In this document: positions 9,952 through 19,186 of the stretch, piece after piece
How positions within the stretch are numbered: position 1 is the first letter of the stretch
Layout of the letters: each line of letters opens with the position of its first letter
Source: Coriaria nepalensis
Taxonomy: Eukaryota; Streptophyta; Magnoliopsida; Cucurbitales; Coriariaceae
DNA: 64,000 nt
Direction: 5' to 3'
Assembly: GCA_027186245.1 (NCBI GenBank)
Contig: CP114481.1
Span: 57,978,569 to 58,042,568 of the forward strand
Translations under genes and position numbers: made by a program
The notes under the pieces: model-generated
What the model saw: only the letters and a program-made list of their open reading frames with translations
Databases searched by the model: none
What the model was told of the DNA's origin: nothing

Positions 9952-11961
9952 ATGTTTTCTTCTCTCAAGAAGACGACCGTTTGTTCTTCCCGCGTAAAGC
10001 ACTCCCTTTATTGTTCACCCACCTATTTATCGAACATAAACTTGATTCAGACCCACAAATTCAAAAACCTCACTCACCAAACCCTTCACCATCTCTTAGA
10101 AAAATGCTCTTCCATGAAGGAGCTCAAGCTTCTCCATTCCCAGATCATTCTCCATGGTCTAGCCAATGAAAATCTTACTCTCGGGAAGTTAATCTCTTTC
10201 TGCGCGATTGACCTTGCAGGCGATATAAGCTATGCGCAGCTTGTTTTTGATCGGATTCTCATACCCAATAAGTTCATGTACAATAGTTTGATAAGGGGCT
10301 ACTTGAATCATGAGAATTATAAAAAGCCCATTTCACTATACTTCAGAATGGTTGGTTTTGGCATTTTGCCTAACGAATTTACTCTTCCTTTTGTTCTCAA
10401 AGCTTGTGCTTGTAATCTTGCTTACTGGGAAGCTGTGATTGTTCATGGTCAAGCTATTAAACTTGGGATTGGATCTCAAGTTCATGTGGAGAATTCACTT
10501 ATAAACGTATATGCAGTCTGTGGGTTGATTCAAAGTGCACGCCAGTTGTTCGACGAAATGTCTGAAAGAACTTTGGTTTCGTGGAACTCGATAATTGGTG
10601 GGTATTCTAGAATGGGTTTTCACGATGAAGCTTTTCTATTGTTTAGAGAGATGAGAGACATGGGTTTTCATGGTGACAAGTTTACTTTGGTGAATCTACT
10701 TTCGATTTGTTCCAAAAGGTGTGATTTGGAACTAGGGAAATGTTTGCATCTCTATTTCGAGATTTCCGGGATTCAAATCGATCAAATTCTAAGAAATGCT
10801 CTTCTAGACATGTACGCTAAATGTGGGGATCTGCATTTAGCTCAAACGATTTTCCATAAAATGACTTGTAAGAACGTGGTTTCAAAAACTTCCATGGTAA
10901 GTGCATACTCAAAAAAGGGGCTTGCGGGCTTGGCTCGTAGCTTGTTCGATGAAATGACGGAGAAGAACGTGATCACGTGGAATTCAATGATTTCTTGTTA
11001 TGTCCAACATGGTCAGGGCAAGGAAGCATTGCTTCTGTTCGACAATATGTGTGATAATAAATATTCATCCACAGCTCCGGATGAAGCAACTTTAGTAAGT
11101 GTTCTTTCCGCCTGTAGTCAAGTTGGCGATCTCAAAATCGGAAAGAAGATCCACAATTATATATGCTACAACCGCTTGTACCTTAGTACTACCCTTTTGA
11201 ACTCTCTCATAGACATGTACTCCAAATGTGGGGATCTCCAAACCGCTAAGCATCTCTTTTTCGAAATACCCGAAAAGAGTATTGTGTCATGGAATGTTAT
11301 CATCAGGGCACTTGCATTGCATGGTTGTGGATTAGAAGTCGCCAAGTTATTCGACATGATGCAAACTAGTGGAGTCCCCCCAGATGAGATAACGTTCTTG
11401 GGGTTACTTTCCGCCTGTAGTCATAGCGGCCTAATTGAAATCGGGCGATTTCACTTCAATAGAATGACATCAATCTATAACATTATGCCTCAAGTCGAGC
11501 ACTATGCTTGCATGGTGGATCTTCTGGGGCGAGGCGGACAGTTAGAAGAAGCAATTGGTTTGATAAGAAGCATGCCAATGAAACCGGACATTGTCATTTG
11601 GGGTGCTTTGCTTGGTGCTTCCAAAACATACGGGTTTGTCGAAATTGGGAAGATTGTTTTGAAACAGCTATTGGAGTTAGAACCAGATAGTTCCGGGGTT
11701 TACGTGCTTCTGTCGAACATGTACTGTGCAGCAAATAGATGGGAAGATGTGAAAAAGATTAGGAAACTAATGAATGATAGAGGAATTGCTAAGTGTAGGG
11801 CTATTAGTTTCATTGAAATTGATGGGCGTGTGACTGAGTTTATGGTAGATGATAAGAGGCATGGATCGACGAGCATTGTGCACGCAGTGCTTGATCAATT
11901 AACAGATCATTTGAAGTGTGTCGGTCTTTCTAGAGCTTTTTTTGATGCAGAAGAAGCTTAG
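9952..11961 (+). CDS. Pentatricopeptide repeat protein, PLS class with E/E+ domain
   Basis: This intronless 669-residue open frame is a PLS-class PPR protein. Such proteins bind organelle RNA one base per repeat and mostly specify C-to-U editing sites in mitochondria or plastids. The N-terminal 40 or so residues are basic and Ser-rich, consistent with an organelle targeting peptide. PPR hallmarks recur from about residue 70 to 540: NSLIRGY, SWNSIIGGYSRMG, DMYAKCGDL, TWNSMISCYVQHG, PDEATLVSVLSACSQ and SWNVIIRAL. From about residue 541 the E domain (MPMKPDIVIWGALLGASK, LLSNMYCAANRWEDV) and a partial E+ region (ISFIEIDGRVTEFMVDDKRH) follow. There is no DYW deaminase domain, so if it is an editing factor it would need a partner in trans. 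The exact orthologue and RNA target cannot be read from this. Confidence 0.94.
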   Translation: MFSSLKKTTVCSSRVKHSLYCSPTYLSNINLIQTHKFKNLTHQTLHHLLEKCSSMKELKLLHSQIILHGLANENLTLGKLISFCAIDLAGDISYAQLVFDRILIPNKFMYNSLIRGYLNHENYKKPISLYFRMVGFGILPNEFTLPFVLKACACNLAYWEAVIVHGQAIKLGIGSQVHVENSLINVYAVCGLIQSARQLFDEMSERTLVSWNSIIGGYSRMGFHDEAFLLFREMRDMGFHGDKFTLVNLLSICSKRCDLELGKCLHLYFEISGIQIDQILRNALLDMYAKCGDLHLAQTIFHKMTCKNVVSKTSMVSAYSKKGLAGLARSLFDEMTEKNVITWNSMISCYVQHGQGKEALLLFDNMCDNKYSSTAPDEATLVSVLSACSQVGDLKIGKKIHNYICYNRLYLSTTLLNSLIDMYSKCGDLQTAKHLFFEIPEKSIVSWNVIIRALALHGCGLEVAKLFDMMQTSGVPPDEITFLGLLSACSHSGLIEIGRFHFNRMTSIYNIMPQVEHYACMVDLLGRGGQLEEAIGLIRSMPMKPDIVIWGALLGASKTYGFVEIGKIVLKQLLELEPDSSGVYVLLSNMYCAANRWEDVKKIRKLMNDRGIAKCRAISFIEIDGRVTEFMVDDKRHGSTSIVHAVLDQLTDHLKCVGLSRAFFDAEEA

Positions 11962-12066
11962 AGTAGATCTGGAATTACACTTCATAAAGATAAATGATTC
12001 ATCGTATCATATTATCACTGTCAATGAGGTATACTCTTGGGAGTAAATATTTCTAGCGGTCTAAAC

Positions 12067-12778
12067 TAAGGTTGTACATTCGGATCGGGTATTTATTAAT
12101 ATAAGAGCTTCGGATCATAATCTTTAGGATCGGATCCAGATATATTTATTTGTTATTTAAGGTTTCTTTTCCCTCTTCCTCCTCTCTCTCTCTCCTGCGT
12201 CGATGGAAGAATAACCCAGATCTGGGTTCATGGAGGCTTAAGTCGGTTGAGATAGAAGTTAATGATAGTGGGAGAAGTAGATGAGTTGATCCGAAATCGG
12301 ATGTATCTTCATTGACAGATCCGGGCTGCGTATTTGCTTTTTGTATTGAGGGTTGCTTGCTGATTTGGATTGAAGTGAAGAGGTAGAAGAAGATGGGATG
12401 ATTGCATGAAGAAGATGGGATGATTGCGTATTTGCCTTCATTACTCTTAGATAAGGGGACTTTGTTAGATTTATGGCTATATTACTCTTAGTTTTTCGGG
12501 CCATCGATAGTTGTTAGAGGTAACAACATGGATCAGGTTGGCCCGAACCCGGTAGGGCTCGTCCATTGAAGTCTAACGGAGTTGATTTTACTGATATTTT
12601 AATTCTTAATGCTATTTTATGTATTGAGGAAATATACTCAACAGTTAATGCTTTGAGAGCTCCCAAAAAAAAAACCGGATCCGAACCACAGGATCCGATA
12701 TATCCCGTATAATCCGATTATTTTCGGATCCGAATCTATCAAAACCAAACTTTGCAAATCAGATTTTACACAACCTTA
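12067..12778. mobile_element. Candidate non-autonomous hAT-type element (712 bp)
   Basis: The two ends are inverted copies: TAAGGTTGT at 12067-12075 and ACAACCTTA at 12770-12778. They are flanked by 8-bp near-identical direct repeats, GTCTAAAC (12059-12066) and ATCTAAAT (12779-12786), which match at 6 of 8 positions. An 8-bp target duplication and short termini of this type are hAT features. Both subterminal regions are studded with CGGATC/GGATCC motifs (about 12080, 12110, 12130; about 12675, 12700, 12725), like the clustered transposase-binding motifs of hAT elements. No transposase is encoded. Confidence 0.6.
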
Positions 12779-13065
12779 ATCTAAATAACTTCACATTATC
12801 ATAACTACGAATATCTGCTTCCGAACTATTTTTAAATTTCTCTGCTTTTTATTCAGGTTGGTGGTGATTGGGCCTCATACAACATGCTAGATGGGCCCAA
12901 AGTCTGTTACCTTTCCTAACTAATTTGTCCGACTCAACTCACAAACCCAAGTAATCTTTTCCACCGCTTCCTACACCTCCTCTCTCCTCTCTCCTCTCTC
13001 CTCTCTGGCCGCATCGTGGCAGGCCTCTCCCTCGCCATCTTCCTCCGTCCAGAAAAGGAAAAAAA

Positions 13066-13734
13066 ATGGCCTCATTTTCGCTCCACTTCTCCCTAAATCC
13101 CACCCACCAAAATGTAATCCAACGACACCGTTCTACGGCCTTCAACGTAACAGCTCGATTACCTTCCTCCTTACCTCACCCGCTCAGATTCACTGGACTT
13201 CCTTCCCTCACCGCCCAACCAATGAAGACCTCCTTGAAGAAAACCTTCATCACCCGCATGTCATACAATCCAACACCGGCCACAGATCGATTAATCTCAG
13301 CCGTTGCATACACACTCCCATTTTTCAACTCCCTGCAGTACGGTCGCCACCTCTTTCTACAGTACCCAAAATTGGGGTTTCTCTTCGACCCATTACTCCC
13401 AATTTTGGGGCTGTATAGGTCTATACCCTACTCGAGCTTCGTGGCTTTCTTTGCTCTCTACTTAGGCGTGGTTAGAAACCCCAGTTTCAGCCACTACGTC
13501 AGGTTCAACTCAATGCAGGCTGTTACTCTAGACGTGCTGTTAGTCTTGCCCTTGTTGGTTCAGAGGATATTCAGCCCGGGACGGGGTGGGTTCGGGTTCG
13601 GGGTCATGGTTTGGGGCCACAATCTACTGTTTGTGTTTAGCGTGGTGTGCTTTGTTTACAGTTTGGTTTCTAGTGTCTTGGGCCGGACTCCTCACCTGCC
13701 CTTGGTTGCCGATGCGGCTGCCAGGCAGATGTAG
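13066..13734 (+). CDS. TIC20-II: Protein TIC 20-II-like, chloroplast inner-envelope translocon family
   Basis: The single-exon frame encodes 222 residues of the Tic20 family, inner-envelope or thylakoid membrane proteins related to protein import. The first 65 or so residues are Ser/Thr/Pro/Arg-rich with almost no acidic residues, a transit peptide. The Tic20 domain follows: ATDRLISAVAYTLPFFNSLQ, GRHLFLQYPKLGFLFDPLLP, VVRNPSFSHYVRFNSMQAV and a C-terminal VADAAARQM. Hydrophobic stretches at about residues 80-95, 102-118, 125-140, 160-172 and 185-205 fit four membrane spans plus an amphipathic segment. The second branch of the family (II/V) fits better than canonical Tic20-I because of RNPSFSHYVRFN and the short C-terminus. 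The ATG at 13066 is the first in frame and yields the expected transit peptide. Confidence 0.88.
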   Translation: MASFSLHFSLNPTHQNVIQRHRSTAFNVTARLPSSLPHPLRFTGLPSLTAQPMKTSLKKTFITRMSYNPTPATDRLISAVAYTLPFFNSLQYGRHLFLQYPKLGFLFDPLLPILGLYRSIPYSSFVAFFALYLGVVRNPSFSHYVRFNSMQAVTLDVLLVLPLLVQRIFSPGRGGFGFGVMVWGHNLLFVFSVVCFVYSLVSSVLGRTPHLPLVADAAARQM

Positions 13735-14309
13735 TCAGTCAGAGGTGCCAGGTTTGCCGTTTGTGTTTACTCTTTTGAAGCTTACGTGCGGGTTAAATTG
13801 CCTTTTCAAAATAATATATAATATGCTTGATCAATTTAGGCATGCCATTTATGGCTGTGTTACTTCAAAAGCTTGTATTAGGTATTCCAATCATGTTTAA
13901 AATTTAGCTTCTAGAGACTTAGAGACTTAGACAATGATGATTGTCAAATGATAGTGTAATATGACGAATATAATAAACCATTTCAAAATCATGGCCGAAG
14001 CATAATTGTAAGGAACTAGCCAGTCAAACTCAAACCTTGCTATTAAATAAAGTATTTATAAAGCTCAGTATAACAAGAAATTTCACTTCAATAGTCGACC
14101 AACATCAGGCATTAGTTTAGATAGAACGACGACACAATAATATCTTACAAGAACAGCAGCTTGGCTCCGACCAAAATAGAAGGCGATAATATCTCTACCA
14201 CCAAAATGGAAGAACTTGACAATATGTTCCGCTACAAAAGTTTTAAGTAACACCTTATCGATAACAAGAAGAATTCTCGTCTCTCTATCACAGCAACTAC
14301 CGTCGTCGT
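13735..14309. other. Intergenic between convergent TIC20-II and LUC7 ends
   Basis: The stretch should hold the two 3' UTRs. No gene, structured RNA or mobile element was recognised. Confidence 0.5.
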
Positions 14310-17300
14310 CTAGTACCGATCATGACGCCTGAGGAAAGAGATGAAACAAGGAACTATTATTGAGAAAGTTGAAGGATATGGTAAAATATTACTGGCCTAA
14401 ATGCACATGCACTCCAATATAAGCAAATGAGAAAAGTAAAATTAAGAAAGAAAGTTACCTGCGACGATCATAATCCCTAGGACGATCATGATCCCGGTCC
14501 CTTGAGCGTGAGCGTTGCCTGTGATGGCTTCTTGAATCATAACTACGAGATCGATCAGAATCTCGATCACGCTCTCTGTCGTATCCACGATCCCGATCAT
14601 GGTGCCTATCACAATCCTTGCTCCTGCGATCATGATCTCTCCCTCTGTCACGACCATCGCCCTGGTCACGGTCTCTACTTGCTTCCCTGTTACGTTCACT
14701 ACTTTGCTCTTTTGATCTAGTAATACATAATTAACAAAGAAAACTTCCAAGAGTCAGAATGCTTTAAGGCACTTAACGGGAGTGTGACTTGTGTAGATGG
14801 ATAAGGTGGCTAGACATGCAAGTAGAAGTACCTTCTATCATCATGGCGATCCACCTTGCGGCTTTTGTTTCTCTCTTCCTGTAAAATTATTTACCAAAAC
14901 GCAAAACCCATAATTAGCTGGAGAATGAAGACATTACTGAAGCTGTTCCTTTCTTTTCTTTGTTGTTACTAGCATGAATGGGTTAAACAAAAACAAAGAA
15001 GGAAAAAAAAATCGCCCACCTGAAGATCGGTCAACTTTTCCCGGATTTGCATGTAGCCTAGGTGAAGCTTTCCTCCAAAATGATCAGCTAAACGGCGGTC
15101 ACTAATGAAATAGCAAAACCAAGATAGTTCAATTGTTCAAAAAGAAATCCCATGTACACAGACTTATACAGCTGAGATAAACGTTTGTCTCATAATGTTC
15201 TAGCTAACAATAGCAGGACTATAAGCATAAAACAGAAAATGACGCACATTCTTTAGCTGCAAAAGTTATCCACGTAAACTGGGCACAAGAGCCTGCTGGT
15301 GACAAGGAGGTATAATTGTCGGGTCAAAAGCTGAAGCATTTGAATCCCCATATACTAATGCTACACCCTTAGAAAATCTAAGATAGAAAAGACGTGCAAG
15401 GAACAAGATTTCTTACTTGTCATAAACACTCAAAAATGCTCCACAGATGTCACACACACGTAGCTTCTGATCAGTCTGAAATAAAATCAAAGGTGTCAGA
15501 TTCTTTATGAAGAAAAATTTGACACAAACTTTCAGATTAATATACTTTTGTAGGGAGCAGAGCATCTATCTGTGAGATTCATCATCCCTTTTATTTTAGA
15601 CAGACGATCACAGATCAGCTGCACTTTTTCTATTCTTCTGGATATGGGTAAAGAAATGGGAATGGATTTGAAAGCCAGCATCTAATATTCATGCCAAACA
15701 CTCTTTTATTATTTTGGATTAAAAGATAATAAAGGTATTTATGTGAAGAAATGTTCGCACACTGTACTTTAATCTAATTATTGTACCTAAAACATAGCAA
15801 ATATAAGCAAAACAATAGACTAAGTTACGAGAGGGAGGGAGGGAGACTCACAATGCGTACGTCAGCAGCAGTATACTTGGACGAATCTGTAATTGGTTCC
15901 TGTCTAGGAGGCAGCTGAGAATAAAAAATAAAATTGGCACACTCTTAGGCTTCTGTCTAGCAATGAGGATAGCATAAAGTAAAATAGACTCATTATAAGG
16001 TGAAACTTCTTTAGCTTCCTAGCAAGCAGAGATCAAATAATGAGCTGAACAGTCCCTTCCTCATTGATCATAAAAAGGTTCAGGATACATTACTTGACTT
16101 CTTTATGTGGTGAATAGCATTAGCATACTTCCATGATTATGTTTTACTGTATAATCTTAACATCCATTAACAAAATATTAGTCATTAACGGGTGTTGGAG
16201 AAACAAGGTAGCAACAATTTCATCAGAAACCAACATCAAATTTTTGTGAGGCAAACAGACCTTTCTAAGTGCTTCAGCTTCCTCCAATGCTTTTTGTGCC
16301 TCATCAATCATTCCTTGCTCACCTGAAGAGGAAATATACTTCAGATTGGAAGAAAACATTCCTAAGAAGCTGGTAAAGTATACCCCCATTCTTATATAAA
16401 ATTCAATTAACAACAACAACCACCCATTTTCATGCAAGTCAACATCAAGCGTCTCTTTGAGCTAGATATTATTACAAAATTTATTGCAAGAAAATAACAT
16501 AAAGTTGGCCCATACACCCTTACCAAGTTCCTCAGCCTTCTTCAGCTTCTCATTTATCATATCCTGTGTTTGTGGATCAGGAGCTACAGGTGCTGTTGGC
16601 AAAGGCGGTGGGTTCGGCTGTGGTTGAGGTAAGGATTCCCTATCTTTATTAAAGGCATCCAATAGTAGCATGGACTGTGGCAATTAACATCAACAAAATT
16701 TTTAATTGATCTAGAATTAAATCAAGACAGCTAGTTCCATATATTAATATCCTGAATAGCATAAACTGAGGAATTTCCCTATTTTTCCAATATTATAATA
16801 CCAAAAAACATACTGTATCTGAAGGAGAACGAGTACCTGCTTGTCTGCTCGCTTGGTTCTTAGCTCTTCTACCACCTCTAGGGCCTGGATCTTAAGATCT
16901 GTTTGACCTTCAAAATCTGCAGAGACATACCAAATTCTTCACGATCTTAAAATAAGGGCAGAATATATATTAACATCCAAAATTTTGAGAACTCGACAAC
17001 TTAGAGTCACACAGAATTAAATTTAAAACATTATCAAATAGGGAAGAACCCAACTATTGAATTTTAACTTGACATACAATTGTACTATTACTAGATAATA
17101 AAGGTGTACGTATATAAGTGAGTCAACTTATAGTATGAATCAGCTTTATGCATACATGCATTGACTCCTAGCCAATCACGTTTAATATGCCACGGGCCAT
17201 GAATATCTGTTGTTCATGTAATATAATACCACACAGACTGCCTAAGAAATAAATTAGTTTAACCATAGGCCTGTGAAAAGAGTTTTTTTTTTTTTTCAAG

Positions 17301-18430
17301 GGATAAAAAATTCACTAATTTCATAATAAACAATCTCAGTTCATTTTTTTAGAGAAGATAATTACCATATCGATCAGCTTCTTTAAGCTTCTCCTTAATT
17401 TGCTTTGATAACTCAAGTACTTCGGGTGTCTACAATTCCAAGAGGACAATATTTGATCATAAGACTTCTCATAATCCCCACCAAAATAAGAAAATCAATG
17501 TTTATGATGTGAGAAGAAAGCATTACCTGAGTAACCTCAGTGACAGAAATTGCAATAGCAGCCTTTGCATCATCATCCTCAAGACGCTTAAGAGCCCTAG
17601 ATATTTTCCTATCACACTCAACAATTAGCCGATCAATAACATCCTCTAACTCACGTTCGTAATTATCGACCCCCTTCGCTCTAGCTTCTTCATATCTGGA
17701 GAGAGTTAAGCATAATAGGGACAAGATATGCCAACTTATATTCTTTCGTTATAAATTTCTATGAAGTCCATTCCATTTTATCTCGACCAAGTTACTTGGT
17801 CAACACCAAAAAACCATAACATTTCACTTCTTATCCCAAATGATCATAAGAAGTTATAACTCAGATCATGTATAGAGAGCCTATCTGATAATTTCAATAA
17901 AAATTTTACAAAACAACTTCAAGGATACTCCTTCCTCAGCTGCAAAGAGTGGACCTTTGGACATGGCCCCATGTCCATTTTCTGAAACGGAACAAAAAAT
18001 GTATAAATCAAATAGTTTGGCGAGAAAGAAAGAAAAAAAAGTAAGGTTTTCTAAAAAACACGCAAGTGGCAAGATAGCTAACATACTCCAGACAAGAGAA
18101 TGCAAAACCCTAAAACTAAAAAACTCAGTACAAGAACACCCTAACAAAGGAGCAAAAACCCTAAAATCAGTTTTTTGCTTTCCCGGGTGCCAAAAACGGC
18201 ACAGGATTCAAAAAGGCAGCGCAGAGAAACGGTAGAGAAGTAGAGTTAGCAGAGAAGAATGAATGAAAGCAAACAAATCTTACAGTTAACTGGAAGAGCT
18301 CGTGAGGACAAAGCCCAACCAGGAAGAGACGGCAAACGTGGCGATCATAGTACTTGCGATTCACTTCCCTAACGTCGCCGTTTCTGTTCGCTCCCATCAG
18401 CTGGTCCAGCTGCTTCCTCAGCGCATCCAT
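14310..18430 (-). CDS. LUC7: LUC7-like U1 snRNP-associated splicing factor
   Basis: LUC7 proteins join U1 snRNP and help choose 5' splice sites in the nucleus. I read 13 exons: 18430-18284, 17981-17929, 17695-17527, 17429-17366, 16916-16837, 16674-16524, 16322-16261, 15914-15852, 15475-15417, 15101-15020, 14878-14832, 14716-14459 and 14328-14310. They join in frame to 417 residues. The start MDALRKQLDQLMGANRNGDV is diagnostic. Zinc finger 1 uses Cys33, Cys41, Cys56 and His60. A coiled-coil middle follows (VLELSKQIKEKLKEADRY). Zinc finger 2 has Cys271, Cys274, His290 and His296 (VCDICGAFLSVYD...LADHFGGKLH). The C-terminus, from about residue 326, is an Arg/Asp/Ser-rich tail ending RRHDRY. Intron 2 (17928-17696) looks U12-type. 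The 5' UTR is CT-rich. Confidence 0.95.
17696..17928 (-). other. Probable U12-type (minor spliceosome) intron in LUC7
   Basis: The intron opens with GTATCCTTGA, matching the U12 donor consensus GTATCCTTT at its first eight bases. Near the 3' end it has TGCTTAAC, close to the U12 branch consensus TTCCTTAAC, about 12 bases before the terminal CAG. Splicing exactly here restores the conserved LRKEYEEARAKG frame; reading through would meet a stop at once. Confidence 0.85.
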
Positions 18431-19186
18431 AGCTCCAGCTCTCTCTCTCTCTTTCTCTATCCCTCTCTGGATTATCCTCCCTCTCTCCCTCCCTATACAG
18501 TAAAGAGACTCGAAAACAGGATTGGAGGAATTGGCAGTTCACCACCTCTGTTTTTAGGGTTTACGATTCTGGATTTGGATTTTTTCCATTTTTTCTTTGG
18601 GTGGTTCAAGAGATGTATATATGATGACCGTAGTAACTCCTGCTTACCAATTTTGTTTCTCCTTTTCCTTAGAAAACAAAAAGGTAATCTGATAAGGGAC
18701 TCGCTTGTAAGGGACCCTTTTTGAAAAGGGTTATTTGGTTATTATCAACTCTATTAAGGGACTCACTTGTAATTGTGTCTCAAATATTAGACTATGCCCA
18801 CGTGGCGGTGCTAGATGAGAACCCGATTTTAGTATTTGACCCGAACGTACAAAACTAATATGAACCGACTCAGATCTTCATCTTCTCCATCTTCAAACGT
18901 AGGAAGCAGCTGCGCCTACTGTGATTTCTCATCCTCATCACCGGCGGTCACCACACTCACCGGCAGTTCAAGGTACCCTCCTCCGTTTTACTTTCATTCT
19001 CTCTACTCTCTCGCTTTACTGGTGCAAACAATTTTTTGATCATTTTCTCTCGGTATAAATTTTGGTAGTCAAGTTAAGAAAAAGAAAACTCTAAGCTTTA
19101 TTTCTGTTTTGTTGCAGGTCAGGATGATTTTCTGAACCCTTTCATGGCCTTGATTCCCAAAAACATAATCCCTATAACGGATTTCA
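18431..19186. other. Divergent promoter region of LUC7 and a PPR gene
   Basis: The region separates LUC7 (-) and the PPR gene (+). It holds a CT-rich LUC7 leader at about 18440-18500 and a G-box CACGTG at 18799-18804. The PPR transcript may have a leader intron, since a GT at about 18974 and a TTGTTGCAG ending near 19118 could pair, but this is unproven. Confidence 0.5.

Noticed and set aside
14442..14750. Long minus-strand frame rich in Val and Ile
   Set aside because: It is an alternative frame of the Arg/Asp-rich tail exon of LUC7; the spliced frame is the conserved one.
18836..19039. 67-residue open frame upstream of the PPR gene
   Set aside because: Low-complexity Ser-rich sequence, more likely the PPR leader. 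A short upstream coding frame cannot be excluded but has no support.
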